DNA of 64,000 nucleotides from Alkalihalobacillus sp. LMS6 (GCF_024362765.1 NZ_CP093302.1:960001-1024000); one strand, 5' to 3'; shown: positions 21,318 to 31,376, numbered from the stretch's first letter. Notes: a model not told the origin generated them from the letters alone. Program-made: numbers and translations.

Positions 21318-21346
21318 GTGTTGGTTATAGACGATTGATAGGAAGA

Positions 21347-22558
21347 CTAGCGTACTGTGCTAGGTACTTTGTTGAAGCAACGATCATAAATCCAAACATA
21401 ATCTTTTTTCGTTAAATCACGAGGGTTTCCGATCGTTTGTGGATCTTTTAATGCCTCTTCAGCCCAGCGATCAACTTTGTTTGGATCTACACCTTGAGCT
21501 TCAAGTGTTGGGACTTCTAGTTCTTCTACAAGATCATACATGTACTGAACCGCTGCTTTTGCGGCTTCCTCGGTTGTCATGTTCGCTGTGTTAATGCCGA
21601 ATGCTTGGGCAATACGAGCAAAACGTCCTGGCGCGCCTTTCCAGTTAAATTCCATAACAGGTCCCATCATCGCTGCAACACATTGACCGTGTGCGACTGG
21701 AACAATGCCGCCTAATGACTGACTCATAGCGTGGGCAGCACCAGCAGACTCGCTTCCGTAAGATAATCCAGCTAGCATCGCAGCTTGAGACATGCCGTAA
21801 CGCGCTTCTAAGTCATCGCCATCGGAAAACGCGCGACGAATGTACGTAGCAGCATACTCGATTGCAAGAAGAGCAACCGCATCTGTTACAGGTTGTGCAT
21901 ACTTCATTGTATAACACTCTACAGCGTGAGCAATCGCATCAATACCTGTCATTGCTGTTACGTGTGGAGGCATGGACGTATGCAATTCTGGATCAATAAT
22001 CGTTAAGTGAGCTGCAATTAACGGCCCGCCAGTATTAAACTTGTATTCTCTCTTTTCATCTGTAATCACGGCCCACTGAGTCACTTCAGAACCAGTTCCT
22101 GCAGTTGTTGGAATGGTAGCTAGAGTAGGAATACGGTTCTCTAATGGTTTTTTACCATCAGCTGCTTCATAATCAAGAACAGAACCTTCGTGAGATACTT
22201 CAACCCCGATGGCTTTTGCCGTATCCATGGAAGATCCTCCCCCAACAGCGACAAGCCCATCACAATCATTTTCTAGATAAAAGGCAGAACCACGAGCAAT
22301 TAGTTTTGTCGGCGGGTTTGGTTCTACTTCATTAAAGAGGACAACTTCCACACCTGATTCTTTTAAACTCTCTTCAACAGGTTTTGTAACGCCAGCTTTA
22401 TAGATTCCTGGGTCTGTCACGAGAAGAACTTTCTTTGAACCGTACGCTTTCATTTCTTCTCCAAGGTATTTAATTGCACCAATCCCGTGTTTAATTGCAG
22501 TTGGTACCTCAAATGTGTGATAGCCTAACATTGATTCTACTTTCATGTGCATACTCAT
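21347..22558 (-). CDS. gbsB: Choline dehydrogenase, iron-containing alcohol dehydrogenase type
   Basis: Oxidises choline to betaine aldehyde, the first step from choline to the osmoprotectant glycine betaine. 403 residues, matching B. subtilis GbsB (402) in length and in its start (MKVESM, then YHTFEVPTAIKHGIGAI). Type III alcohol dehydrogenase motifs are GGGSSMDTAKAI near 105, the metal ligands Asp and His in IDAIAHAVECY near 205-215 and His in AMSQSLGG / VAHGQC near 280-290. AAGGAG is 10 bases before the ATG. It is the second gene after gbsA, 33 bases apart, and is closed by a terminator. Confidence 0.95.
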   Translation of the reverse strand: MSMHMKVESMLGYHTFEVPTAIKHGIGAIKYLGEEMKAYGSKKVLLVTDPGIYKAGVTKPVEESLKESGVEVVLFNEVEPNPPTKLIARGSAFYLENDCDGLVAVGGGSSMDTAKAIGVEVSHEGSVLDYEAADGKKPLENRIPTLATIPTTAGTGSEVTQWAVITDEKREYKFNTGGPLIAAHLTIIDPELHTSMPPHVTAMTGIDAIAHAVECYTMKYAQPVTDAVALLAIEYAATYIRRAFSDGDDLEARYGMSQAAMLAGLSYGSESAGAAHAMSQSLGGIVPVAHGQCVAAMMGPVMEFNWKGAPGRFARIAQAFGINTANMTTEEAAKAAVQYMYDLVEELEVPTLEAQGVDPNKVDRWAEEALKDPQTIGNPRDLTKKDYVWIYDRCFNKVPSTVR

Positions 22559-22591
22559 ATGAAAATCGCTCCTTTTTTCTATTTATGATTT

Positions 22592-24064
22592 TTAAGACTG
22601 AAACCAGTTAATTGGTTGCGGGTTTTTGTTGCGGAATACATGCTTTACTTCTGTATACTCTTCTAATCCAATTTTCCCCAATTCACGACCGAAGCCTGAT
22701 TGCTTATACCCGCCCCAAGGTGCTTGGGCAAAGTAAGGGTGGAAATCGTTGATCCATACAGTTCCCATTCGTAGCTTGCTTGCGACATCTTCGGCTTTAT
22801 CAATATCGGAAGAAAAGACAGCGCCAGCTAATCCGTAAATTGTATCGTTTGCTTTTGCAATCGCATCCTCTTTCGTAGAGAATGTTTCGACGGTCAAGAC
22901 TGGACCAAATACTTCTTCTTGAACTATGCGCATTTCATTTGTGCAGTTTGTAAAGATGGTCGGCTCTAAGAAAAAGCCGTTTTGTAGTTCGTCGTTTTCA
23001 GGCCGTTTCCCACCTACAGCGAGTGTAGCGCCTTCATCTAAACCAATTTGGATGTAGTTTTCTACTTTTTCACGGTGCTCTGCTGAGATAAGTGGACCAG
23101 ATTCAGTTGTTTCATCAAAACCGTTCCCTAATTTAATTCGTTTCGCACGAGTAACTAATTTTTCAACAAATACATCGTGAATGGATTCTTCGACAAGTAA
23201 TCTTGAACCGGCGGAACATACTTGTCCGGCATGGAAGAAGACTGCATTTAATGCTTGATCAACAGCCGTTTCAAAATCTGCATCAGCAAACACGATATTT
23301 GGGTTTTTTCCACCAAGTTCTAGCGCTATTTTTTTGACGTTGCCGCTTGCTACTTGCATGATTTTTTTACCTGTTTCAATTCCACCAGTAAATGAGACTA
23401 GATCAACATCATGACTTTCTGCTAATTCAGAGCCGACTTCCGCGCCTGTACCTAAAACAAGGTTCACAACACCCTCAGGGAAACCTACTTCTTCAAAGAA
23501 TTCAAAGACTTTTGCTGTTGTAAGAGGCGTAATTTCACTTGGCTTAATCACAAGTGTATTTCCTGCCGCTAAAGCAGGGGCTAATTTCCAAGCTGCTTGT
23601 AGTAAAGGATAATTCCAAGGTGTAATTTGTGCACAAACTCCAATAGGTTCGCGAACGACTTTACTAGTAGAGTCTGGGATTGGGCTTTCAATCACTTCGC
23701 CGCCATCTTTATCGGCTAGACCCGCAAAGTAGAAAAACACATTTGCGATATCATCCATATCCCCAAGGCTTTCCTCGATTGTCTTACCAGTATCTAGCGT
23801 TTCTAAGCGAGCAAGCTCCTCGCGTTCATCTTTAATTTTTTGACCAACGAGGCGAACCATTTCGCCGCGCTCACTTGCTGGCATTTGCGACCAGTTTCCT
23901 TCGTCAAACGCTTTTCTAGCTGCTTTAATTGCCCATGCTGCATCTGCTTTTGATCCTTCTGCTGCTGTGGCAATCTCTTCTTGATTAAAAGGATTAATAA
24001 TGGACCGAGTTTGCTGTTTTTCTGCATCAATCCATTTACCGTTTATAAACATTTGAATATGCAT
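22592..24064 (-). CDS. gbsA: Betaine-aldehyde dehydrogenase
   Basis: Oxidises betaine aldehyde to glycine betaine with NAD(P)+. 490 residues, exactly the length of B. subtilis GbsA. Visible motifs are ITPWNYPLL near 152, FTGGIETGK near 228, LELGGKNPN with the general-base Glu near 252, HAGQVCSAGSR with the catalytic Cys near 286, and EEVFGPV near 385. First gene of the gbsAB operon. An operator-like palindrome lies 24 bases before its start and the GbsR gene is upstream. Confidence 0.95.
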   Translation of the reverse strand: MHIQMFINGKWIDAEKQQTRSIINPFNQEEIATAAEGSKADAAWAIKAARKAFDEGNWSQMPASERGEMVRLVGQKIKDEREELARLETLDTGKTIEESLGDMDDIANVFFYFAGLADKDGGEVIESPIPDSTSKVVREPIGVCAQITPWNYPLLQAAWKLAPALAAGNTLVIKPSEITPLTTAKVFEFFEEVGFPEGVVNLVLGTGAEVGSELAESHDVDLVSFTGGIETGKKIMQVASGNVKKIALELGGKNPNIVFADADFETAVDQALNAVFFHAGQVCSAGSRLLVEESIHDVFVEKLVTRAKRIKLGNGFDETTESGPLISAEHREKVENYIQIGLDEGATLAVGGKRPENDELQNGFFLEPTIFTNCTNEMRIVQEEVFGPVLTVETFSTKEDAIAKANDTIYGLAGAVFSSDIDKAEDVASKLRMGTVWINDFHPYFAQAPWGGYKQSGFGRELGKIGLEEYTEVKHVFRNKNPQPINWFQS

Positions 24065-24087
24065 GAAACATAACCGCCTTTCACTTT

Positions 24088-24105
24088 GTTTAAAATATAT
24101 TAAAC
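24088..24105. promoter_or_regulatory. Operator-like palindrome before gbsA
   Basis: GTTTAA (24088-24093) and TTAAAC (24100-24105) around AATATA. Placement just before gbsA, and the presence of gbsR next door, suggest a GbsR site. The assignment is inferred from position only. Confidence 0.45.
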
Positions 24106-24170
24106 GATTTATACAAAATACACTTTACCATCCTTATTTTTTGTTGTCAAAGGAAAAGGTAAGGGAAGGT

Positions 24171-24202
24171 AAAAAAAGCTTACCAACAAGAAGTTGATAA
24201 GC
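24171..24202 (-). terminator. Terminator of gbsR
   Basis: Stem GCTTACCAAC (24178-24187) and GTTGATAAGC (24193-24202) with one G-U pair. Seven A residues on the left give a T run in the gbsR direction. It separates gbsR from gbsAB. Confidence 0.88.
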
Positions 24203-24213
24203 GCAGCGGTCTT

Positions 24214-24771
24214 TTAGTTATTGTCTTTTTTATATTTTTCGATTAGCTCGGCTGCTAAATTTCCAGTTCGAAATTGAGTGACGAGTAAATCCAAGAATTC
24301 ATAGTACGCAATAGAAGAGTGGATTTTGTCTAGTGTAAAAGCAGCTTCATTTCGAATTTCCTCAGGATAGGTCTCATCTTTAATTACGGCTTCATAATGT
24401 GGGACCGCTTCTTTAATTGCACCCATATTCACGTCCCGCTCTCGTTCCCAGCGTCGTGTGAAAAAAGAAGTAAAGAAATTAAAGAAATCCTGCTCGGCTT
24501 CATAGAGATCTTTTCGTTCTCCCTTTCGGTACACACGGTGAATAATATTTTCTTCCAGCAGTTTTCGAACACCGATGCTCATACTACCTTTACTCATTCC
24601 TAGTTCATCACGCAGTTCATTTAAATTCATTGGCTCATCACTTAAATAAAGGGTAGCGTAAAGTTGTCCAATCGAACGATTTACTCCATATATATCCATC
24701 GTGTCTGCAATACTATCTTTTATAATTGCGTGAATGCGATCAAGATCATCTCGAGCTTGTTCCTTGTCCAT
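24214..24771 (-). CDS. gbsR: Choline-sensing repressor GbsR
   Basis: MarR-like winged-helix repressor of glycine betaine synthesis; in B. subtilis GbsR represses gbsAB and the choline importer opuB, and choline relieves it. 185 residues from this start (180 in B. subtilis). The helix-turn-helix is MNLNELRDELGMSKGSMSIG, about residues 43-62, and the aromatic segment FFNFFTSFFTRRW suits binding of a trimethylammonium ligand. The frame extends upstream, but AAGGAG is 8 bases before the ATG at 24771 and only 2 before the earlier one. It is divergent from the binding-protein gene at 24933. Confidence 0.92.
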   Translation of the reverse strand: MDKEQARDDLDRIHAIIKDSIADTMDIYGVNRSIGQLYATLYLSDEPMNLNELRDELGMSKGSMSIGVRKLLEENIIHRVYRKGERKDLYEAEQDFFNFFTSFFTRRWERERDVNMGAIKEAVPHYEAVIKDETYPEEIRNEAAFTLDKIHSSIAYYEFLDLLVTQFRTGNLAAELIEKYKKDNN

Positions 24772-24843
24772 GCACATGTCTCCTTCGTTTTTAACAGTTA
24801 CGGATAACAAAATAACGGCTTTTTATAGTGTAAGCGTTTTTGT

Positions 24844-24871
24844 TTGACAGATCAATTTGCTATGTTACGAT
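24844..24871 (+). promoter_or_regulatory. Possible sigma-A promoter of the OpuAC-type gene
   Basis: TTGACA (24844-24849) and TACGAT (24866-24871), 16 bases apart, in the gap between gbsR and the binding-protein gene. Confidence 0.45.
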
Positions 24872-24932
24872 ATATCTAATTCATTTAATTCATTCTAAAC
24901 AAATTTTACAAAAAGAAACGGAGAGATGCAAG

Positions 24933-25787
24933 TTGAAAAAGAAATTTTGGCCAATCGTTGCTATTGTACCATTTACTTTGGCGGCATGTGGAGATAATAA
25001 CGGTGAAGCTGAGTCAAATAAAGAAATTGAACTCACGTATGTGGCGTGGGATTCAGAACTTGCATCAAACTACGTCTTAAAAGAAGCATTTGAGCAGGCG
25101 GGGTATGATGTAACGTTAACAGTAGTCGAGCAAGCGATTATGTGGCAAAGTGTCGCAGACGGAAGCGTCGATGGACATGTTGCTGGCTGGCTACCGGATG
25201 ATATGCGTGCTGACTATGAACGTTATCAAGATGAGATTGTTGATTTAGGTCCGAATCTAGAAGGCGCGCAAACAGGTCTTGCTGTGCCAACCTATATGGA
25301 TGTAACGAGTATTGAAGAGTTAAGCACAGATGTTGTTTCAGAAATTACAGGTATTGATGCAGGTGCGGGAGTAGCCATTGCTACGGAAGAAGCAATTGAG
25401 GCTTATGATTTGGATTTAGAACAGACGCTCAGTACTGATGCATTTATGACGCAACAACTTGGCGATGCTTATGAAAACGAAGAACCGATTGTTGTTACAG
25501 CCTGGGAACCGCACTGGAAATTTAATTCGTATGACTTACGTTTTCTAGAAGATCCCCAAGGAATTTATGCAGAAGATGGGGAAATTCGTACGATTGTTCG
25601 TGAAGGATTAGAAGAAGACGATCCAGATGCTTTTCGCATTTTAGATCAATTTTACTGGACAGCTGATGATATGAATGAAGTCATGCTTTATATCGCAGAA
25701 GATGGAATGGAAGCAGAAGAAGCAGCTCAACTTTGGGTTGAAGACAATCAAGACGTCGTCGATGGATGGTTAGAAGGCGTTGAATAA
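24933..25787 (+). CDS. Orphan glycine betaine/choline-binding lipoprotein (OpuAC family)
   Basis: Substrate-binding protein of an osmoprotectant ABC importer, 284 residues. It starts at TTG (LKKKFW), with GGAG 9 bases upstream; the frame is open further upstream but without a signal sequence. The lipobox FTLAACGD gives a lipid-modified Cys near residue 17. Family features include VEQAIMWQSVADGSVDGHV and the aromatic-rich WEPHWKFNSYDLRFL. No ATPase or permease gene is adjacent, so it must work with a transporter encoded elsewhere. Divergence from gbsR suggests a choline or betaine ligand and possible GbsR control. A terminator follows directly. Confidence 0.87.
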   Translation: MKKKFWPIVAIVPFTLAACGDNNGEAESNKEIELTYVAWDSELASNYVLKEAFEQAGYDVTLTVVEQAIMWQSVADGSVDGHVAGWLPDDMRADYERYQDEIVDLGPNLEGAQTGLAVPTYMDVTSIEELSTDVVSEITGIDAGAGVAIATEEAIEAYDLDLEQTLSTDAFMTQQLGDAYENEEPIVVTAWEPHWKFNSYDLRFLEDPQGIYAEDGEIRTIVREGLEEDDPDAFRILDQFYWTADDMNEVMLYIAEDGMEAEEAAQLWVEDNQDVVDGWLEGVE

Positions 25788-25795
25788 AGCTGGTC

Positions 25796-25826
25796 AAGCG
25801 CATGCTTCTTTGCATGCGCTTTTTAA
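25796..25826 (+). terminator. Terminator of the OpuAC-type gene
   Basis: Perfect stem AAGCGCATGC (25796-25805) and GCATGCGCTT (25812-25821) followed by T residues, 9 bases after the stop. Confidence 0.93.
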
Positions 25827-25843
25827 TTTGTTCAAAAAACTCC

Positions 25844-25872
25844 TTGCCAAAGGAAAAAAACTCCTGTATATT
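25844..25872 (+). promoter_or_regulatory. Sigma-A promoter of the lactate operon
   Basis: TTGCCA (25844-25849) and TATATT (25867-25872) with a 17-base spacer. A cre site and a long palindrome follow directly. Confidence 0.7.
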
Positions 25873-25885
25873 GTAAGCGCTTACA
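25872..25885 (+). promoter_or_regulatory. Catabolite-responsive element (CcpA site)
   Basis: TGTAAGCGCTTACA fits the cre consensus TGWNANCGNTNWCA at every position and is a perfect palindrome. It overlaps the end of the -10 box and the expected start site, so CcpA should block transcription when preferred sugars are present. Confidence 0.88.
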
Positions 25886-25908
25886 TAAGGTCATCTGATG
25901 ACCTTATG
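25884..25908 (+). promoter_or_regulatory. Palindromic operator of the GntR/FadR type (likely LutR)
   Basis: Twelve-base arms CATAAGGTCATC and GATGACCTTATG around a single T. The core TCATC-N-GATGA corresponds to the operator described for LutR of B. subtilis. It lies between the promoter and the permease start codon; a LutR homologue is encoded at 30656. Confidence 0.85.
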
Positions 25909-25939
25909 ATATAATGGATGAGTAAGAGGAGGAAAGAAC

Positions 25940-27730
25940 ATGGGGGTAGGATGGCTTTCCCTTTTGGCATTAACACCAATTTTAACGGTATTGCTACTTT
26001 TGGTGATCTTTAATTGGCCTGCTAAGCGAGCGATGCCAGTTGCTTTTATCACTACAATTTTAGTAGCACTCTTTATTTGGGAAGTCCCGTACAATCAACT
26101 TGCTGCTGCCAGTTTAAAAGGAGTTGTTACTGCTCTAGAGGTATTATTTATCGTATTTGGTGCGGTTCTGATGTTAAATACACTTCGAGAAAGTGGTGCC
26201 ATACATACAATTCGAAATGGATTTACAACAATATCTCCAGACCGACGCATTCAAGCAATTATTATCTGTTGGTTGTTCGGTTCTTTTATTGAAGGTGCTT
26301 CAGGATGGGGGACACCCTCAGCAATTCTTGCACCACTGTTAGTCGCAATAGGTTTTCCTGCCATGGCTTCTGTCATGATTGCCCTTATTATTCAGTCAAC
26401 GCCAGTTTCATTTGGTGCGGTTGGAACACCGATCTTAATTGGGGTCAATTCTGGATTAGCAGGCGCACCTAATGTAGCTGACGCTGCAAGTGCTGCAGGG
26501 CTGACGGTTGATGCATATGTCCGTTCTATTGGTGGGCAGGTTGCAATTTTTCATGGATTAGTTGGGTTATTTATTCCTCTTCTATTAGTCATGATGCTGA
26601 CGTTTTTTTTCGGAGAGAAAAAATCTATTCGAGCTGGAATGCAAGTTTGGAAATTTGCTCTTTTTGCAGGCATTGCTTTTACGGTTCCGTATGCCCTTGT
26701 AGCAAATTTATTAGGACCAGAGTTTCCGTCTTTATTTGGTGGTCTAATTGGACTTGCTATTGTCGTACCTGCAGCGAAAAAAGGCTGGTTTATGCCGAAG
26801 CAAACATGGGACTTTGCCGATTCATCGAAGTGGGACCCTGAATGGATGGGGACGCTATCTGCTGATCGCTTAATTCAGCCAACCATTTCACCTTTCAAAG
26901 CTTGGCTTCCCTATATTTTAATTGGCTTTCTACTCGTTATTACAAGGATGAATACACTTCCTTTTGGTGACTTATTGAAGCAAGCGGCGTTTGAATTCGA
27001 AAATGTTTTAGATACACCAATTGGAATTATTAGTACACCTTTATTTTTGCCTGGATTCACGATGGTTGTTGTTTCACTCATGGGGTATTTTATTTATCGG
27101 ATGAATCCAACTGCCTATGGCGTAGCGGTTAAAAACTCAACAAAAATGATTATCAGTGCCGCACCAGCATTACTTTTCGCTGTGCCGATGGTTCAAGTTT
27201 TCATTAATTCAGGTATCAATAATAGCGGGCTTCAAAGTATGCCATTGTTATTAGCAGATACCGTTTCCTCAATTGCTGGGGAACATTGGCCAATTGTTGC
27301 TCCGACCATTGGAGCGTTAGGAGCGTTTGTAGCTGGAAGCAATACGATAAGTAATATGATGTTTTCACTTTTTCAATTTGGAACCGCAGAGAATGTTGGC
27401 ATCAACCCGGCTACGATTGTGGCACTACAAGCTGTTGGAGGCGCCGCTGGTAATATTATTTGCGTACATAATGTCGTGGCTGCATCTGCAGCGGCAGGAA
27501 TTGTTGGAAAAGAAGGCGTATTGATTCGAAAAGTCATGATTCCACTCACGTATTATTTAATTTTTGCAGGTGGATTAGGGTACGTGGCAATTCATGGATT
27601 TGGTTTTAATATAGGAACATTTTGTATATTGATTGTTCTTCTGACGTTTTTTGTGTTGATTTTTTACTATGGACGCAACGAGGGGCAGCTAACGTATAAA
27701 AAAGAAAACAAAAAGAGTTCGAACATGTAG
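25940..27730 (+). CDS. lutP: L-lactate permease
   Basis: Imports lactate (and probably glycolate) with protons. 596 residues with about 13 hydrophobic segments; family signatures are [18 protein letters not shown] near 117, [11 protein letters not shown] near 160, [13 protein letters not shown] near 425 and [20 protein letters not shown] near 500. The length is slightly above the usual 550 or so. GAGGAGG lies 9 bases before the ATG. It is the first gene of an operon with lutABC, 12 bases from lutA, behind a promoter with cre and LutR-type sites. The same family is called LctP or LldP elsewhere. Confidence 0.94.
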   Translation: MGVGWLSLLALTPILTVLLLLVIFNWPAKRAMPVAFITTILVALFIWEVPYNQLAAASLKGVVTALEVLFIVFGAVLMLNTLRESGAIHTIRNGFTTISPDRRIQAIIICWLFGSFIEGASGWGTPSAILAPLLVAIGFPAMASVMIALIIQSTPVSFGAVGTPILIGVNSGLAGAPNVADAASAAGLTVDAYVRSIGGQVAIFHGLVGLFIPLLLVMMLTFFFGEKKSIRAGMQVWKFALFAGIAFTVPYALVANLLGPEFPSLFGGLIGLAIVVPAAKKGWFMPKQTWDFADSSKWDPEWMGTLSADRLIQPTISPFKAWLPYILIGFLLVITRMNTLPFGDLLKQAAFEFENVLDTPIGIISTPLFLPGFTMVVVSLMGYFIYRMNPTAYGVAVKNSTKMIISAAPALLFAVPMVQVFINSGINNSGLQSMPLLLADTVSSIAGEHWPIVAPTIGALGAFVAGSNTISNMMFSLFQFGTAENVGINPATIVALQAVGGAAGNIICVHNVVAASAAAGIVGKEGVLIRKVMIPLTYYLIFAGGLGYVAIHGFGFNIGTFCILIVLLTFFVLIFYYGRNEGQLTYKKENKKSSNM

Positions 27731-27742
27731 GAGAGGATGTTT

Positions 27743-28462
27743 ATGAAAGTCTCATTATTTGTAACATGTCTTGCGGATGTGTTTTATCCAGGGGTTGGGA
27801 AGGATACGGTTGAAGTTCTTGAACGACTTGGATGTGAAGTTGATTTTCCTGAAGCGCAAACGTGTTGTGGACAACCAGCATTTAATAGTGGCTATCACGA
27901 AGATACAAAAAAAGCGGCAAAGCATACAATTGAAACATTTGCGCATTCCGACTATGTCGTACTGCCGTCAGGGTCGTGCGCGGCAATGGTCCATGAATAT
28001 GAAGGCTTGTTCCATGACGAGCCCAAGTGGCAACAAAAAGCACACGCCTTGTCTGAAAAAACGTATGAGTTTACGCAGTTTCTTGTGCGTGTGTTGAATG
28101 TTAGAGATGTAGGAGCATGCTATCAAGGAACGGCGACGTACCATACTTCTTGTCATATGACACGCTTATTAAAAGAAAAAGAAGCACCGATGGCGTTACT
28201 TGAAGAGGTCGATGGGCTGGAATTAAACGAATTACCAAACAAAGAAACGTGCTGTGGGTTTGGTGGAACGTTTTCTGTGAAGATGCCGACGATATCAGAG
28301 CAAATGGTAGAAGAAAAAGTGCAGCATATTGAAGAAACAGGAGCAGACGTGTTGATTGGTGCAGACTGTGGCTGTCTTATGAATATTGGTGGGCGAATCG
28401 AACGCAATGGTCAACAAATAAAAGTAAAGCATATCGCACAAATTCTAAATAGCAAGGAGTGA
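27743..28462 (+). CDS. lutA: Lactate utilisation protein LutA (Fe-S oxidoreductase subunit)
   Basis: Subunit of the LutABC complex that oxidises L-lactate to pyruvate. 239 residues with two CCG domains: [11 protein letters not shown] near 40 and [11 protein letters not shown] near 171, whose cysteines hold iron-sulfur or haem-disulfide-reductase-like clusters. An ATG 6 bases upstream is too close (3 bases) to the ribosome site AGGAG, so the second ATG (MKVSLFVTC, the standard start) is used. It is followed by lutB 5 bases later. Confidence 0.95.
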   Translation: MKVSLFVTCLADVFYPGVGKDTVEVLERLGCEVDFPEAQTCCGQPAFNSGYHEDTKKAAKHTIETFAHSDYVVLPSGSCAAMVHEYEGLFHDEPKWQQKAHALSEKTYEFTQFLVRVLNVRDVGACYQGTATYHTSCHMTRLLKEKEAPMALLEEVDGLELNELPNKETCCGFGGTFSVKMPTISEQMVEEKVQHIEETGADVLIGADCGCLMNIGGRIERNGQQIKVKHIAQILNSKE

Positions 28463-28467
28463 CGAGC

Positions 28468-29895
28468 ATGGGGATTAAAATTGGAAATCCGGCGTTTTCC
28501 AAGCGAGTCGAAGAAGGATTAGGCAATTCATTTATGCGTCAAGCTGTCACAGGAGCGCAAGAACGGTTAAAAACATCAAAATCAAAGGCTGAGGTAGAGC
28601 TCGGTGATTGGGAAGAATGGCGTAATTTATCGGAAGAGATTCGTACGCATACACTTGAAAACATCGATTATTACTTGCATCAGTTAAGTGAAAACGTGAC
28701 GAAACACGGAGGACACGTCTTTTTTGCGCAAACAGCGGAAGAGGCGAATGCGTATATTAAGAAAGTGGCTGAAGACAAGCAAGCGAAGAAAGTCGTGAAA
28801 TCAAAGTCGATGGTGACCGAAGAGATTAGTATGAACGATGCGCTAGAAAGTATTGGCTGTGACGTCGTCGAGACTGACCTCGGGGAGTACATTTTACAAA
28901 TCGACGATCATGACCCACCCTCTCACATTGTTGCGCCAGCGTTGCACAAAAACAAAGAACAAATTCGCGACACCTTTAAAGAAAAAAAGGGCTATACGAA
29001 TACAGAAAATCCGCAAGAACTGACGCTATTTGCTCGCGAACAGTTGCGAAAGGAATTTCTTTCTGCTGATCTTGGTATCACAGGCTGTAATTTCGCGGTT
29101 GCAGAATCAGGAAGTATTTCTCTTGTAACGAACGAAGGGAATGCACGGCTTGCAACAGCATTGCCGAAAACACAAATTACGGTGATGGGGATGGAGCGTG
29201 TTGTTCCGACGTGGGAAGAACTCGACATTTTAGTGAGCATGTTGTGCCGGAGTGCGGTAGGACAAAAATTAACAAGCTATGTAACGGGATTAACAGGAAT
29301 CCGTGAAGAAGGGGACGTTGATGGACCAGAAGAATTCCACCTTGTCATTGTCGACAATGGCCGGTCGAAAATTCTAGGCACAGAGTTCCAAGCTGCGCTT
29401 CATTGCATTCGTTGTGCGGCATGTATAAATGTTTGCCCAATTTACCGTCACGTTGGTGGTCATTCGTATGGATCGATTTATCCAGGACCAATCGGCGCAG
29501 TGCTTACACCGCTGTTAGAAGGGTACGACGACCATAAAGATTTACCATATGCCTCTAGCCTTTGCGCAGCATGTACAGATGCATGTCCTGTTAAAATTCC
29601 GCTGCATGAAATGTTGATTCAGCATCGACGTATTATTGCAGAAGAAAAACGCACGCCGAAATCAGAAGCGCTTGCGATGAAAGGATTCGGGGTTGGCGTG
29701 AGCTCACCTACCCTTTATAAAATGGGCACAAAAATGGCGCCAATGATGATGTTCCCGTTTGTTAAAGATGGGGCCATCGTTAAAGGACCAGGTCCTTTAA
29801 AAGGTTGGACAGACGTCCGTGATATGCCAGCGCCGTCAAAAGAGCGATTCAGAGATTGGTACGCAACACGCAAAAAAGGAGGAGGTCAAGCATGA
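28468..29895 (+). CDS. lutB: Lactate utilisation protein LutB (iron-sulfur protein)
   Basis: Ferredoxin-like subunit of the L-lactate oxidising complex, 475 residues (479 in B. subtilis). The central LUD domain contains AESGSISLV near 215. Two 4Fe-4S motifs follow: [12 protein letters not shown] near 312 and CAACTDACP near 365. Start at ATG 28468 with AAGGAG 8 bases upstream, rather than an earlier in-frame codon. Its TGA overlaps the ATG of lutC. Confidence 0.95.
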   Translation: MGIKIGNPAFSKRVEEGLGNSFMRQAVTGAQERLKTSKSKAEVELGDWEEWRNLSEEIRTHTLENIDYYLHQLSENVTKHGGHVFFAQTAEEANAYIKKVAEDKQAKKVVKSKSMVTEEISMNDALESIGCDVVETDLGEYILQIDDHDPPSHIVAPALHKNKEQIRDTFKEKKGYTNTENPQELTLFAREQLRKEFLSADLGITGCNFAVAESGSISLVTNEGNARLATALPKTQITVMGMERVVPTWEELDILVSMLCRSAVGQKLTSYVTGLTGIREEGDVDGPEEFHLVIVDNGRSKILGTEFQAALHCIRCAACINVCPIYRHVGGHSYGSIYPGPIGAVLTPLLEGYDDHKDLPYASSLCAACTDACPVKIPLHEMLIQHRRIIAEEKRTPKSEALAMKGFGVGVSSPTLYKMGTKMAPMMMFPFVKDGAIVKGPGPLKGWTDVRDMPAPSKERFRDWYATRKKGGGQA

Positions 29896-30581
29896 TTCAA
29901 CAGCGTGAATCTTTCTTAGATCATGTAGCGGCTCAACTTGGTCGACCGCGGAAAACAGAAGGTGTGGTCCGCCCAACATACAAGCACGCTCCGCAAAAAA
30001 ATGTGATGGCTTCCTACTCGCAAGATGAACTAGTAGCTGTTTTAAAAGACCAATGTCTTGCGATTCATACTGATTTTAAAGAGACATCGATGAGTGAATT
30101 AGGGCATACTATTCAAGAAGTGATGGAAGAATATGCTGCTTCGTCGGTGATGACGTGGGAGGATCCTCGGTTTCATGAATATGGGTTAAGCGATTTTATC
30201 AATCAGCCACATGTGAATGTTTGGGAAACCCATGCGGATAATCGATCCATCGAGCTTGCTGAACAAGCAGATGTAGGGATTACGTTTAGTGATTGTACAT
30301 TAGCGGAATCAGGAACAGTTACACTTTTAAGTGGAAAAGGAAAAGGGCGATCCGTATCGCTACTTCCTCGTTATTACATCGCAATTATCCCAAAAAGTAG
30401 TTTAGTGCCGAGGATGACGCAAGCCACACAACAAATTCACGAGATGTCCCAACAAGGTAGGGTTCCTTCGTGTATTAATTTCATTTCAGGGCCAAGTAAT
30501 AGTGCCGATATTGAAATGAGTCTCGTTGTCGGTGTGCATGGTCCTTTAAGAGCGTGCTACATTCTAGTAGATGATAAATAA
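29892..30581 (+). CDS. lutC: Lactate utilisation protein LutC
   Basis: Third subunit of the LutABC lactate oxidation system, 229 residues (about 240 in B. subtilis). The LUD domain is seen in [19 protein letters not shown] near 128-146 and [12 protein letters not shown] near 200. The ATG overlaps the lutB stop (ATGA), and AAAGGAGGAGG lies just upstream. The frame can be extended into lutB but that would lose the ribosome site. A terminator follows its stop. Confidence 0.95.
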   Translation: MIQQRESFLDHVAAQLGRPRKTEGVVRPTYKHAPQKNVMASYSQDELVAVLKDQCLAIHTDFKETSMSELGHTIQEVMEEYAASSVMTWEDPRFHEYGLSDFINQPHVNVWETHADNRSIELAEQADVGITFSDCTLAESGTVTLLSGKGKGRSVSLLPRYYIAIIPKSSLVPRMTQATQQIHEMSQQGRVPSCINFISGPSNSADIEMSLVVGVHGPLRACYILVDDK

Positions 30582-30608
30582 GGCTGGTGCACATGCACTA
30601 GCTTTTCT
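30581..30608 (+). terminator. Terminator of the lut operon
   Basis: Stem GCTGGTGC (30583-30590) and GCACTAGC (30595-30602), with one G-U pair, followed by TTTTCTTC. It sets the regulator gene apart as a separate unit. Confidence 0.75.
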
Positions 30609-30655
30609 TCTGTATGCTATACTAGCAGTAGATGAAGCAAATGAGGTGTCTTCAG

Positions 30656-31372
30656 TTGGCATTTAAACAAGTGAAAACAAAGAAAATCTCTGAAGTCATT
30701 CGGGATCAGCTAGAAGAAATGATTCGCAGTGGTGCACTTCAACCAGGTGAAAAACTAGATTCTGTTGAGAAACTCTCAGCAAGCTTTGAAGTCAGTCGTT
30801 CTGCCGTTCGAGAAGCACTAAGTGCGCTTCGTGCGATTGGACTTGTAACAATTCGACAAGGTGAAGGAACGTTTGTAAATAAATATGATTTCTCCAGTAT
30901 GGTTGACCCAGTCGGTAAGCGGAGAATCTTATCCAATAAAGAAAAACTAGAGCTTTTTCAAGTTCGGAAAATTATTGAAGTGGGTGCAGCTTCATTAGCA
31001 GCTGAATCAAGAACGTCCGAACAGTTGCAGCACATAAAAGATGCCTTGGATCGGATGGAAGTAGCCGAAGAAGGTTTAGACTTAGGGGAAAAAGCAGATG
31101 TTGATTTCCATTTAGCGATTGCCGCCGCAGCTTCAAATGATATTCTTTATGATATGATGACAAAGCTATCGGATACATTTTCATTAACGATGTATGAAAG
31201 CAGGAAGAAAAGCTTATTTAGTGAAGTTCAATCATTAAAACGACTGCATCATGAGCATGAGCAAATTTATAAAGCAATAAAAGCGAAAGATGCAAGTGCC
31301 GCGAACCAAGCCATGATGGACCATCTCGTGAAAGTTGAGCAAATCTTGCTTCATGATGATAGACAATCTTAA
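30656..31372 (+). CDS. lutR: FadR-type GntR regulator of lactate utilisation
   Basis: Repressor with an N-terminal winged helix (LQPGEKLDSVEKLSASFEVS, SAVREALSALRAIGLV, near 27-65) and a C-terminal FCD ligand-binding domain with metal ligands in DVDFHLAIA and later His residues. 238 residues. The start is TTG (LAFKQVKTKK) because GAGGTG lies 7 bases before it; an ATG 24 bases upstream has no ribosome site. The site at 25884-25908 is its likely operator and lactate its likely inducer, by analogy with LutR of B. subtilis. It has its own promoter region and terminator. Confidence 0.85.
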   Translation: MAFKQVKTKKISEVIRDQLEEMIRSGALQPGEKLDSVEKLSASFEVSRSAVREALSALRAIGLVTIRQGEGTFVNKYDFSSMVDPVGKRRILSNKEKLELFQVRKIIEVGAASLAAESRTSEQLQHIKDALDRMEVAEEGLDLGEKADVDFHLAIAAAASNDILYDMMTKLSDTFSLTMYESRKKSLFSEVQSLKRLHHEHEQIYKAIKAKDASAANQAMMDHLVKVEQILLHDDRQS

Positions 31373-31376
31373 TATC

